DNA of 64,000 nucleotides, from the NCBI GenBank assembly GCA_007449985.2, contig VIIQ02000688.1, positions 1 through 64,000 on the forward strand, given 5' to 3'. The DNA is from Desmodesmus armatus (lineage: Eukaryota > Chlorophyta > Chlorophyceae > Sphaeropleales > Scenedesmaceae). The translations under genes and the position numbers were made by a program. The notes under the pieces were generated by a model, which was given only the letters and a program-made list of their open reading frames with translations, was not told where the DNA came from and did no database searches. Shown here piece by piece: positions 28,040 to 39,069 of the stretch; position 1 is the stretch's first letter; the number at the start of each line of letters is the position of its first letter.

Positions 28040-28319
28040 GACAATGCTAATTGTACAATGCTGCAAATCTTGCCGGGCACACCGATGGTAAGGCCAAAAC
28101 TAAAACACCCCCCCCCCCCCCCCCAAACACCCCACCCCCACTCAGCAGAGGGTCTCCCCTCTGCTGGGGACCTCCAAGCCCCGCGGGGCAGTTCAGCGAC
28201 ATTGTAAACCAATAGGCACTGCTAAACGATCCCACACATCTAGCCCTGGCACCACCGGGGATTGGCTGATGGTGCACTGCCACCCCGCCGACACCCCCTG
28301 CTGCTGCCACAGCCGCTGC
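28040..28319 (-). ncRNA. candidate Fanzor guide RNA (fRNA) region
   Basis: Fanzor and TnpB guide RNAs come from the 3' end of the nuclease gene and its flank, reading in the same direction. Directly downstream of the stop codon this flank can fold: a 10-bp hairpin with a 4-nt loop (28143-28166, arms CAGCAGAGGG/CCCTCTGCTG), extended by a wobble and a C-G pair, next to the palindrome GCCCCGCGGGGC (28178-28189), then a G run of 17 in the RNA sense. Seen: the inverted repeats and position. Inferred: transcription and guide function. The guide end cannot be set without the element boundary or RNA data. Confidence 0.35.
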
Positions 28320-31300
28320 TTACACTGCTGCCCCCTCTTCTTGTCGTGGCCGCCGCTGCCGGTTTAACCAGTCCTTGCGCACCACACGGTCAACACAGCG
28401 TGCCAGCTGCTGCAGTTGCCCCTGGTGTACACACATGGCAGGCACCAGTTGTGCCACCCCCCTGGCTGTCAACACACGGGCAGCGTTGATATCCCTGTCC
28501 AGGACCAATGGTACACGCCGCGAGTGATTATCCTCTCCAACCACAACATGATGCAGTTGTTCCCGCAACCTGTCAGGTGTCGACACAGCCTCGCCATGCA
28601 CACACTGCTTGAGCTTGAAACGTCCCCTGCGGTGCTGTTTCAGCCCACGTTCGTCATAGCAGCGAGAGCAGGTCTGGCTGGTCCGGTACTCGTGCACAGA
28701 CACCCAATGCATGTCTGTACGCCCACCACGAGCCACGCCGTCTGCCGACCCATATTGTGCCCTAAAAAAATTCCTCAGTTTCATGACAGGGGCACTGATT
28801 GACCGTGACACTGGCCCGCCCCAACCTGCTGATGCATCCCCCATGCAAACAACAGCAACACTTGGCTGGCGGATACACGGGCCTGCATTGCAACCCATCG
28901 GCTTCTGCCACTTGCGCCCTTGCACCCCCGTGTGCCCCAATGCCAAGCACTGGCACATCCTGTGCATTTGCCGGTCCTGCAGCATGCCAATTCTAAGCCG
29001 GTGATGCCGGGCAGACCTGCAACCGTACACAGCATGCAACTGAGGAAAAGCATGAATGGCCTTATGTGCATGCAAAACAAATGCGTCATGCTGGCCATGC
29101 TTCTCGCCGGTTCTCTGCAAGTGCTTGAGCAGCAGTGCCACACCAGCACGCTTGATACGCCCATGCAGCCAATGGCGCTGCCTATCTAGCCCACATGCAG
29201 ACCGATATTCCCTCCCATTAACAGCGTACACCCAGCCATTCCCTCCATCAGTGCCGTCGCCCCGCACGCCATGGTTTGCAGTGACCGCAGTCACGATGCT
29301 GGTCACACCTGGGTCAACTCCAGTCACCCGCAGCCCACATCCTGCCTCAACGGTCACACAGCCGCCATGTACCAGAGCTGGCTGTCCAGCAGTAGGCGCA
29401 CAACTGTCCCATTCGGACTCCACACAAAAGCTACTGTCGATTGAGTCAGAGTCAGAAAAGTCGTAGCTAGTCCTGTCCACACTGTAATCACTTGCCAAGT
29501 CCCACTCTTCCACCGGAGCACCCTCTACTGGGTCAGATGCATGGGAGTCAACCTGATGCTGTGCCAAGCCTTCCGGCTTTGTCTTGGCCTGCTTGGGCAG
29601 GGCCCGTGCGGGCACGTGCGTGACTACATTGCGGGCCACAAGGACACGCCAGTCACCGTCCAGTACCCGTACATGGTCTGGCCTAGATCTAGATGCAGCG
29701 GCCACACTGCTACAAACAGTGTTGCAGTCATCATCACCCCCGCCAAATACATACGCAGGGGTTGTGCCTGGTGTTGGCAACTTGATTGCCCTGCCCACGG
29801 CCTGTCGGGCATGGTCCAGGGCAGCTGCCTCGGTCACGCGCTGCCGGGCCCTGCGGGCCTTTTGCTGTCCGTCAAGAGACCTGACCGCGCTTCTGGTGGC
29901 ACGCTCGTCTTTGTTGTGTGTCGCATGCACATGCAACGACACACAGTCAGTGCTAAGATGCTTTGCAAAGCTGCGTCTCCCACTGGGCCTTCCCTCCCCA
30001 CACAAGACCGTCAAACGGTCAAGGTCAAACAACAAACTAAATAAATCCTTGTTAGACGCGATGTCCTTTACGGCACCATCGCAGATGACATCAACAGTGT
30101 CAATACCAGCCATGGGTAGTGGGTCAACACCACGCTGTTGCCGCCGCCAAACCCGCCAATCATTGCGTGCCTCGGGACTCATGCCGGACAGATGTGTTCT
30201 GAGGAAATGCAATAGTGTGGGTGTGAAGTGCACATGTGTAAAACCATAATGAGGATGCGGCGTCATGCTATGTGGGAGGCGTTGCAATGCAGTGCGACAA
30301 GAGCGCCACTGAGCCTCTATCTTGTTGACTTGTTGCAACACGCCTTTCAACAATCCCGCTGCTGGTGCGCGGGCTGGAGCACTTGCAGCTGCACTCCCGG
30401 CATCAGCGTCTGCAGCCAGTAACAATAGCACTTGCAGACACATGCCCATAACCCACTGCCACACACCACGGGCCTCGTCACCGCACTCGTTCAGTTGCGT
30501 GTCAGGAATGGTAGCCCACACTCCAAACCCAGGCACAACCGGCGCATCCGGGTACGCATCTAACACGGGCACCACCAAACGGGCGTGATCCAAAGCCAAC
30601 CTCATGCACAAACGCGCAGATGCACATGCCTCCCTCACTGCCGCCTCGCTCGGCTGATGTCCCTGCTGATTGTGTGGTTGGCCAGCAACAACTGCAGCCG
30701 CCTCGCCGCGCAAGCGCTCTGCTGTCACTGCTGCCTCGACTAGCTTTGCCTCACATGTGTCAAGGAGGCACACAGCACGGCGCAACTGCGTTAAGCACTG
30801 CCGCAGCTGCAAAGACGTTGGCAAGGGCAGGTTAGAGGGGGCAGCCAGCTGGCGCCGTCGCGCAAACAAGGCATCCTGGACACGCTGCAAGTCATTCCTG
30901 GCCGTCTGTGCCGCGCTGTACTTCCTTGCAGCGCTGGCCTTGTCTGCAGCACACCGCGATTGGCGGTGTGCGCGTGCCAAAGGCGGCAGCACCACAGTAG
31001 TTACACCAGCCTGCCCCTGCCCCCTTCTCTGCCGCTGCTGTCGCTGCTGCTGCCGGGTCTGCGCCTGCTTCGGGGGTGGCGGACGGCCCTGTGGACGCTG
31101 CTGAAGTGCTGCATGCAGCCTGTCTCGCTTCGTAAGTAGGTCCGCATACTGTAGCACGACATGCCCACGCCGCAGCATACTGTGACTCAACACGCTGCTG
31201 CAAAGCCTGGCCAAGGGGGCCAGCAGGGCAGCTGCAGCATCGCCGGAGGAAGTAGAAGTCAGGCACGCGTGGAGCTGACCTGCCAGTTGCTCACTCCGGA

Positions 31301-33121
31301 CACACTCTGCAACCGCCGCCAGCTTGCGGCGGTCGACAGCACACCGCAAGGCATGCTTCGTGGCCTGTAACCCACACCCTACATCACGCACCAACGCGCT
31401 GGTGAAGGTGTGTGCTGCTGTTGTTTCTGGGTCGCGGCGTGTTGGGGTGTTGCTAGAAAGCGTGGCAGGACCGCATACGATAGGTATGGCGGCTGTGTTC
31501 GGGGGCGGTGCAGCAGCCTGCGCTGCTGCTACTGCCTCTCCTGCCACTGCCGCATCTGCCGCTGTCGTTGCTGTTGCTGTTGCAGGGCAGTTGATGTAGG
31601 CACATGCAGTGCTGACATGCAGGCATGCATTATTGCTGCCTTCTAGTGCAAAAGCAGACGCCGAACGGGCGTGCAAAATACCAGCATGGGACACAGGCCC
31701 CGTCACATGACCCACGAGCTGAATGCGCTGTAGCTGGTTGTATACGCCACGAGCCTGCATGCTAACAGCCAACAGGTGTGACACAATGGCTACATTGTCT
31801 GGTGTGCCCGGTACAAGATGTGCTGCCATGCCATGCAAGTGCGCGGCCCAGTCGCAGATGCGGTGAGCTGTTTGAGATGCTTGCATTGCAACTGCAACCA
31901 TCTCCTGTGTGGAGCATGGCTGAACAGCAAAGAGTGTGTCCTTCAGCAACATCACTGATGCCCGCATGACACTGCAAGCCTGCACAAGTTCTATGATGCG
32001 TGCATGCATATAGTTTATGGTGTTTGTGTCTTGCTGCACAGGCAGTAGGTAGTCCTGGTCTGTCTGCTGAGCAGGCTGTTGTGCAAGGCATTGCTGTTGC
32101 AGCCTGCTGACGCAATGATGCACATGAGCACTAAGCAAAGAAGCAGCAAGCACAACACGCTGCTCGTCAGCTTGCTGCTGGCCGGGCTGCTGCTCAAAAA
32201 CATGTGCTGCAAACACGGACAGTGCATCACCCTTGAGCAACACATCCGACATGCTACGAGCCAACACACCAAACTGTTTGCGGCCTGGCCTTGGCAGGCC
32301 AGCCGTGCAGAATGCACACAAGACCACAGCCTTGACCAGGCGTTTGATGCGCAATGGCAGGTTGAGCACATGCTGGCCATGGTTTTGTGCCATGGACTGT
32401 GCCGATGCAGTCAACCATGCATTAGCAACACGGCCCGACACACAATGCGGCAGCACGCAGCGGTGTTCGACCTGCCACACCTCACGCACGTAGTAGTCGA
32501 AGGCTTCTGGCAGTTTATACCGCAGTGGAGCCTGCGCCCCTGGCACAACTGTCACGGCCTTCAGTGCCGCAAAGAAAAGGTTCTCGCTCTCGGTATCCAC
32601 GGTGCGTGGCTTGCGTCTTGTAGGCGTCAGCAACTCGGTCAGTTCGCCGACGACATCTTGTGTAGACAAGCCGGGCGGTGGTGTCCTGCGGCCAGACCAG
32701 ATCCTGTGGCAACAGGCAGTAGACGGCAGTCACAAATTGTGAGTGGGGGAGTGCATGGCACTTGCATCAACGCACACTGTATGCTGATGTGCTCATGTGT
32801 CATCTGATTTTGGGCAATCAGGCTGAGTTGCAATCCAGCTGTGCCAGGCAAAGCATAGGAGCCTACACACTCACTCGAAGCCCCACTGCATATAGCCATT
32901 GGCCAGGAGCCGTGCATGGAAGCACATCGGTTGTTGGGCAAGTCCCAAGTCCTCCAGCAGCTGCATGGCGGCTGTCTGACGCTTGGGTGCCAGATACGCG
33001 TGGAGGCTGCTGCGAATGACGCCTGAGATGGAGGTGATGGTTGGCGGACAGTTGAAGTGCAAGGCAGAAGGGGCACGCACGAGAAGGGACGTGAAGGGGC
33101 GTGAACACGTTTGCTGCCTGA
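28320..33121 (-). CDS. Fanzor, eukaryotic TnpB-like RNA-guided nuclease
   Basis: Fanzors are OMEGA-type nucleases that use a guide RNA from their own locus to cut DNA, mostly carried by transposons. The main exon, about 32703 or 32685 down to 28320, is open for about 1,450 codons. Near its C-terminus are the RuvC-I Asp (TGVDPGVTSIV, about 29308), the RuvC-II segment VVCMGDASAGWGG with VMKLRNFF, the relocated Glu in VHEYRTSQTCSRC (about 28690) with the first zinc-binding Cys pair, and RuvC-III LDRDINAARVL (about 28490). The C-terminus is basic. The N-terminal 1,000 residues include Gln/Arg-rich stretches and are unassigned. The frame has no ATG near its 5' end (it opens at a TTG), so the start lies in an upstream exon. 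A good candidate is 33121-32875, whose GTGAGT donor (phase 2) fits acceptors at 32685 and 32703. This is larger than typical Fanzors. All catalytic positions look intact. Confidence 0.88.
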
Positions 33122-33122
33122 C

Positions 33123-36100
33123 TCAACAGCACACAAGGGTAGAGGCTGCTTGTCCGGGACATTGGGCGGAAAAGGCCATGTACACGCTGGTGAGCTGTTG
33201 CATTGGCTGGTGTCGTTGTGCATGCATACACCCACCTTGCCTCTTGTTCGTCTGCTTCCTGCCGCCTTGCCGCTGTTGTTGCTCTCCAGTAGCAGCAGCA
33301 GCAGCAGCAGCTGCTGGAGTAGCAGAATAAGCAATCCTGCTGCTGCAGTCCCCCCCTCTCCGGGTCTTCTTCCTGTTGGCCCCCTCTTTCTTGCTATCCG
33401 CACACTCCCGTGCCTGCTGACGGGGCTCGTAATCCTCACCGCTGCCACTGCCTTCGCTGTCACCTGCCAGCAATGCAGCTGTTGCTGCTGCTGCTGCCCG
33501 CTTAGGCCTGCGCTGTGGCCGTTGCTGCTGCTGGTGCTGCTGGTCAGGGGCAACAGCAGCAAGAAGGACACCAGAAGCAATAGGAGTAGAAGTGGCTGCA
33601 GAAGGACTCTGATGCTGTTGGGACTGCATACAGCCTGTCCCACTGCCACGACCCACTCTGTACTGCTGTCCTGGAGTGAACTCAGGAGCAACGGCACGGA
33701 GACGGGTGCCAGCCGCATCAGCTGCAGTAGCCGCGGCTGCAGAAACAGCTGCTGCCAATGCATGTCGAGCCCCAGGGGAAGCAGGGGCTGTTCCAGGAGC
33801 ATCAGAACCAGGAGCTGCTGATGTCGGCACCACCAGGAACAGCATGACCAGTGCAAAGAGTGCAGGTCTGTCTGACCACTGCCACAAGCAGTATCCAACT
33901 AGGACAAGTTCTAATGCCCGCACACAACAACCGTACAGGATGCCACCACCCATGCACGTCAAACAGAGTATGATGCAGTTGTAGAGCAACACCACATGAC
34001 TGTGTTTCAAATGAATACAGGCAGCCCTCAAACATGCAAACATAAGCAGAACGACAACACAAGCTGCAGGGCCGCCCATCAACACAGCAAGATGCACAGA
34101 ACGCAGTCCATTTTGTACCAAACAATCAAGCCCAGCAACCACACCCAATAAACCGCGTATCAACACAATGCACACAAAACCACGCATACAGAGCTGCTGC
34201 AACCGACGCATGAGGCCACGCCCAAGGTGCCTTGCACGACGCCACTGACGCATGCAGAGAGCACACGCCAGAGGCCGTTTGCACGGGCCTATTGCAACCC
34301 ATGCAAACACCACAGAACATATAACACAAGCTGTGACACACCAGTACCAGTCGTGGCTTGCATTGCTGCTGCCAACCACCAAAACACCAGAACCTGGCAC
34401 GGTGTAATAGCCTGTAAAAGCGATGTCTGCTGAAGCTGCTGTAGGCGTAGAAGCAAACACCCCTAGGCCAGCCACAAGCAGCAACAGCGCCACAACCTGC
34501 GCTGTGGCCGTTGCTGCTGCTGGTGCTGCTGGTCAGGGGCAACAGCAGCAAGAAGGACACCAGAAGCAATAGGAGTAGAAGTGGCTGCAGAAGGACTCTG
34601 ATGCTGTTGGGACTGCATACAGCCTGTCCCACTGCCACGACCCACTCTGTACTGCTGTCCTGGAGTGAACTCAGGAGCAACGGCACGGAGACGGGTGCCA
34701 GCCGCATCAGCTGCAGTAGCCGCGGCTGCAGAAACAGCTGCTGCCAATGCATGTCGAGCCCCAGGGGAAGCAGGGGCTGTTCCAGGAGCATCAGAACCAG
34801 GAGCTGCTGATGTCGGCACCACCAGGAACAGCATGACCAGTGCAAAGAGTGCAGGTCTGTCTGACCACTGCCACAAGCAGTATCCAACTAGGACAAGTTC
34901 TAATGCCCGCACACAACAACCGTACAGGATGCCACCACCCATGCACGTCAAACAGAGTATGATGCAGTTGTAGAGCAACACCACATGACTGTGTTTCAAA
35001 TGAATACAGGCAGCCCTCAAACATGCAAACATAAGCAGAACGACAACACAAGCTGCAGGGCCGCCCATCAACACAGCAAGATGCACAGAACGCAGTCCAT
35101 TTTGTACCAAACAATCAAGCCCAGCAACCACACCCAATAAACCGCGTATCAACACAATGCACACAAAACCACGCATACAGAGCTGCTGCAACCGACGCAT
35201 GAGGCCACGCCCAAGGTGCCTTGCACGACGCCACTGACGCATGCAGAGAGCACACGCCAGAGGCCGTTTGCACGGGCCTATTGCAACCCATGCAAACACC
35301 ACAGAACATATAACACAAGCTGTGACACACCAGTACCAGTCGTGGCTTGCATTGCTGCTGCCAACCACCAAAACACCAGAACCTGGCACGGTGTAATAGC
35401 CTGTAAAAGCGATGTCTGCTGAAGCTGCTGTAGGCGTAGAAGCAAACACCCCTAGGCCAGCCACAAGCAGCAACAGCGCCACAACCATTCCCAGTTGGCG
35501 CCCAGTGCTGGCAGACTGCTGCGCCACGGGACAGCCGCAGCTTGGCTTCCTGTGGCCACATCGCCCATGCACAGCTGTGGTGGGGTCACCACTGCAAGCA
35601 GAAGGGTTACTCTGGGCAGGACGTGACCGCTGCAACCTGCCGGCTGCCGGTGTTTTTCCCCGGGGTGCCTGCTGCTGTTGCTGCTGCTTGGGTGTGCTGC
35701 ACTGCTGTGCCGGACATGCGGAGGCGTCTGCAGTGTCCATCGCCTCCTCGTCTGCTGGCGCATCATGCAGCAGCACAGAGAAGCGATTTGACGACACGAT
35801 GGTGTGTGCTTCTGCTGCTGCTGGCTTTGTGGGCGCCGCTGACACCCGGCTGGCTGTTGCTGGTACTACTACTGCTGGCTGACGCACACGAGGACGCTGC
35901 CTGCAATGAGACTGATCCTCCTTCTGATGCAGCAGTGCCTTCGCTGCAGACAGCTTTGGACTGTCAGCAGATGCCGCCAGTCTAGAGTAGCGCTGCTGTG
36001 CCAAGTCTCCGTTACTGCTAGGCACACACGGGGGTAGCACTGCCACGGGCTGTGCTGGCCCCAAACTGGGCCACTTTTGCTGCTGCTGCTGCTGCTGCTG

Positions 36101-36418
36101 TTGGGTGTGGTCAGCAAGGACACAATGCTGCTGCTGCACTTGCCGCAGGTTAGCACGTGGGGTGAACAGCCACGGCTCACTGCACACACCACAGTAGCGC
36201 GCAGTAGTGCCGTGGCGTCCACGCTGGCGCATGGGCAGGAGCTTGCCATTGTCCCTAGACTTGGCTTCTCCAGTTGCCCTGGACTTGCCTATGGGCGGCG
36301 GATGCATGAGGTATGCCTCCTCAACAGCAATGCAATGCTTGCCATCTGGAGGTAAAACCTGTGCGCGGGAGGGTGAGGCACACAGAGCATCCAACAAGCA
36401 GGGGTGCATTCTGAGCAT
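33123..36418 (-). CDS. multi-pass membrane protein ORF, frame broken by an internal tandem duplication
   Basis: Not recognised. From the ATG at 36418 the frame encodes a Cys/His-containing N-terminal part (CGVCSEPW, CVLADHT), poly-Gln runs, Pro/Ala-rich sequence, SNRFSVLL, a CGHRKPSCGCPV cluster, then about six hydrophobic segments (for example VVALLLLVAGLGVFA, VTACVICSVVFAW, PAACVVVLLMFACL, IILCLTCMGGGILYG, FALVMLFLVV). A basic, Gln-rich, Ala-rich tail follows. An exact 989-bp direct duplication (33507-34495 and 34496-35484) repeats the membrane part. Because 989 is not a multiple of three, the frame from 36418 stops at 34463, while the downstream copy resumes in its own frame to a stop at 33123. 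A GTGGGT donor at 33235 could splice this tail (phase 1) to the exon at 33121-32875 and on to the Fanzor. It may therefore be an N-terminal extension of the Fanzor gene or a separate gene of the same element. Confidence 0.5.
33507..35484. repeat. exact 989-bp tandem duplication
   Basis: Copy 1 is 33507-34495 and copy 2 is 34496-35484, with a 2-bp CC overlap at the junction and at the far end. Every stretch compared between copies is identical, including all open frames. This implies a very recent duplication or an assembly duplication. Confidence 0.95.
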
Positions 36419-37285
36419 CTGTTTACATTCTCACTATAGCGGGTGGAGTTGTCTGGTTGATGACGGTGTCCCACAGGCCCCCTTGGGGATGCCATCACCA
36501 GTGGTGTGGTGGGGAAGGGGGGGGGGCAACAGGCTACGAGCACCGCACAACCCGTCAAGCCAATCCAAACAACCCACACCCTCTCCAGCCCTCCATGGTC
36601 ACTTCTGATCCAATCGCATGGCTTTCCCTCCCTTACGGAATCAATGGTCTTATCCACCCCACCTGCATGCAGTGCTTGCTGCGGCGCATGGCCAAATGCA
36701 AATGAACACCAGGCCATGTTCTCGCGCTCTCTTGGGACAGTAAAGGTCCTGCAGGGGCAACGAGAGTAGACAGTGTAATTGAGTGTATTGCGCTACTCGG
36801 GGCATCAGCTGTATACAGGTTGAAGTTGTGTCTCCTGTTGCACTGCAGTTAAACTAGTGCATTCAGACTGCCACACCACTGCTGCCATGCAACTCACCGC
36901 ACACTCACTCAACGCGTGCAAAAACGGCACCGATTGTTCAACAGAACCAGCGGCTGTTCGTTTCAACACGGTGCTTGATTATTGTTCGATCGGCTTGCTG
37001 TCAAGACGCGCTAGCTCTGGCGCTGAGCGTATCACGCTGGCATTTTGGTGAATGTAAGCGAGAACTGCTTATTTTGATGGAACACAGTGACAATTGGCGA
37101 TAAGAGAGCTGCGTCGCCATAGTGCTGCATTCTGTGGTCCTGAAGTGACGTTCCGACAGCATTCCACCGTCGCAGTCCGACATGCTGACGTGCTAGTCAG
37201 ACATGCAAGTCTACAAGCAAATTGCGGCATGCTACAAGGCCTGACATCCTCACAAACCACAACAAGTGCATCAACAGCATACACC
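36419..37285. other. divergent intergenic region upstream of the membrane ORF
   Basis: Separates the minus-strand membrane/Fanzor locus from the plus-strand gene at 37286. It includes a G run near 36517-36526. No exon was recognised. It should hold divergent promoters and possibly the 5' boundary of the Fanzor-bearing element; no inverted repeat matching the 27.8-kb side was seen. Confidence 0.35.
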
Positions 37286-37939
37286 ATGCATCTCAATATC
37301 GCTGACATGAACAACCCCGCAAGGGGCTGCAGTGTGACTTGCAACGTTGTATCCAGCCGTAGATTCACATCGCAAACAGGCAGTCCATATTTGGTGGCGA
37401 CAGTGGCTGACAGTATGAATCCCAGCTTGTCAACAGGCTTGTTCTGCTTTGATGTTGCCAAGATGGACAGCTTGGAAGCAAGTCTGCAGGTGGGTGAAAT
37501 GCACAAGCATACCAGTGCATTGTGACCTCATCGACAGTTGGTTGGAACAATATACTTGCAGGACCTAAATAGAAAAGATCATTCTTGCTGCAGGTTGGTA
37601 CAACTGTCTTGGTGACACCAGTCGATGTGAGGGACTGCAAACCACGGTTCCGGAGGGGAAACATACGTTGGCAGCTTTACACGACCCTCGACACGCAAGT
37701 CGTGCCGCAACCACCCCCACCACCCCCACCAGCACCATCCCACGCAGCCGCAGCAGCCAGCGCAGCAGTATTACCACCCCCAGCAGCACGCCCATTGCCA
37801 GCACCAGCAGCTGCCGCTGGAGCAGCAGCAATCCAGAGAGCGGCAACAGCAGCAGAAGCACGTCCACAAGCACCAGCAGCTGCCGCTGCAGCAGCAGCAA
37901 TCCAGAGAGCGGCCAGAGCAGCAGCAGCAGCAGAAGCAG

Positions 37940-37984
<45 letters not shown>

Positions 37985-38118
37985 TGGCAGTGCCTGCAGC
38001 CGCGGCAAACCCAGGCCCGCCAGCACCACCTCCACCAGCAGCAGTAGCCGCTGGAGCAGTACAACTGGATGAGGAGGAGGAGCGTTGGGGGTCAAGCACC
38101 CAATACTACTGTGATTAG
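37286..38118 (+). CDS. uncharacterised protein, possible OB-fold domain plus Ala-rich tail
   Basis: Two exons, 37286-37489 and 37594-38118, with a phase 0 junction (CTGCAG|GTGGGT to TTGCTGCAG), 242 residues. The N-terminal 105 residues alternate short strands, in the style VTCNVVSSRRF, GSPYLVATVAD and TTVLVTPVDV, which suggests a small beta-barrel such as an OB fold; this is an impression, not a match. The rest is Pro then long Ala/Gln-biased repeats from CAGCAG runs, ending in DEEEERW. The frame is open upstream to an in-frame ATG at about 37229, an alternative start. Function unknown. Position beside the Fanzor locus, facing away from it, leaves open whether it belongs to the same element. 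Confidence 0.5.
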
Positions 38119-38652
38119 TCAGCACCGGTCGGGCAGCGGGCAGTGATGGCGAGTAGGAGTTGTGCCACCGGTTGTCTCACCGGCTGTACAAGCACACCCG
38201 TTTTCTGGCAGTGGTTTTGACCTGTCTGCAGGCTATTTGTGTATTATTGGGTCTGGGCTCGGGGATTTTTGTGTCCATATGGGGTTGTTGGTGTCTGCAG
38301 AGACTGGCTGATATGCTTGCTGAGCAATGCTTGGACGGTCAGTAGGTTGCTTGCTGTACAGGTGGTAGCTGGCTCAGAATTGCGTGGGTTTTTAGTAGCT
38401 TTTCCAGCTGTTGGCAGGCAAGCCTTGCTGAAGCCTGTCTCAGCAGCTTGCAGATTAATGCATTGCTATGCAGAGTCCAATGACACAATTGATAAAGTTC
38501 TGGGCATGGGGTCCCTCAACTGTATTCCGTCAAGAAAGGGAGTTAATTGTACTGAAAACAAATGCGCCCGTTAAAGCGAATCGACTGCTGCAAAGTTTCC
38601 CAGGAGGAAAGACAGTCTGATCTGTGATCTGATTTTTTTCTGACTTCCTGCG
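38119..38652. other. intergenic
   Basis: No feature beyond presumed 3' and 5' UTRs of the flanking small genes. Open frames here lack start context or resemblance. Confidence 0.3.
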
Positions 38653-39069
38653 ATGTTCGCCCTTGGGACCACGCTGAAAGCACACAGACCAGTCACATAC
38701 CACAATCACATCAAGCAATGCTTCCCACCGCAGCAACCAGCCTGTAGAAGGCAGAACAACCAGCCACAGCAGCAGAAGCACCGTCCCTCTCACCAGCTTG
38801 TCTCAGTGAGTGCTGGCCTGCTGGATGTCACATCAACCTCAGCATCTCAGGCCGTGCTGGACAGCTCAGAAGCTGGCGTGACAGCAGTGGCGTGGGTAGT
38901 GGTCGGTGCAGCAACAGTTGCGTCTGTGTTCTACATGTCTCGTGCCTTCAGCGAGGCCAAAACAGCAATAGAAAGGCGAGAAGAAGGGGAACGTCGCAAG
39001 CAGCAGGACGAAGAAGCAGCAGAGGCTGCCAGGAAGCAAAAGATCAAGGACATGTTTGAACGGCTATGA
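38653..39069 (+). CDS. small single-pass membrane protein, possibly organelle-targeted
   Basis: A single exon of 138 codons from the ATG at 38653 to TGA. The first 60 residues are basic and Gln/His/Ser-rich without acidic residues, like an organellar transit peptide. One hydrophobic segment follows (VTAVAWVVVGAATVASVFYM), then a charged helix EAKTAIERREEGERRKQQ continuing to the end with an IKDMFERL terminus. Not recognised; chloroplast or mitochondrial membrane location is inferred from composition only. Confidence 0.5.
   Translation: MFALGTTLKAHRPVTYHNHIKQCFPPQQPACRRQNNQPQQQKHRPSHQLVSVSAGLLDVTSTSASQAVLDSSEAGVTAVAWVVVGAATVASVFYMSRAFSEAKTAIERREEGERRKQQDEEAAEAARKQKIKDMFERL

Larger units (their letters stand above)
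27640..28319. other. convergent 3' flanks of POC5-like gene and Fanzor gene
   Basis: The interval between two tail-to-tail genes. It contains a near-perfect palindrome (27847-27879), a 17-nt C run (28108-28124), a perfect 10-bp hairpin (28143-28166) and a self-complementary 12-mer (28178-28189). The part adjoining 28320 is where a Fanzor guide RNA would be expected. The boundary between host DNA and the Fanzor element is not known. Confidence 0.5.

Noticed and set aside
32669..32669. Start of the Fanzor protein at this position
   Set aside because: The codon is TTG, not ATG, and lies within sequence preceded by good splice acceptors at 32685 and 32703, so the true start must be in an upstream exon.
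32639..33898. 419-codon minus-strand frame overlapping the membrane ORF, and its copy at 34126-34887
   Set aside because: A Leu-rich out-of-frame shadow of the poly-Gln/poly-Ala stretch. The overlapping frame with membrane segments and phase-compatible splice sites is preferred.
28320..36418. Terminal inverted repeats bounding the Fanzor element
   Set aside because: Compared the 27.6-28.3 kb and 36.4-37.3 kb flanks by eye. Only opposite C and G homopolymer runs were found, which is not sufficient.
37700..38060. Minus-strand Leu- and Cys-rich frames across the CAG repeat
   Set aside because: They are reverse-strand readings of the same CAG/GCA repeat that encodes the Ala-rich tail of the plus-strand gene.
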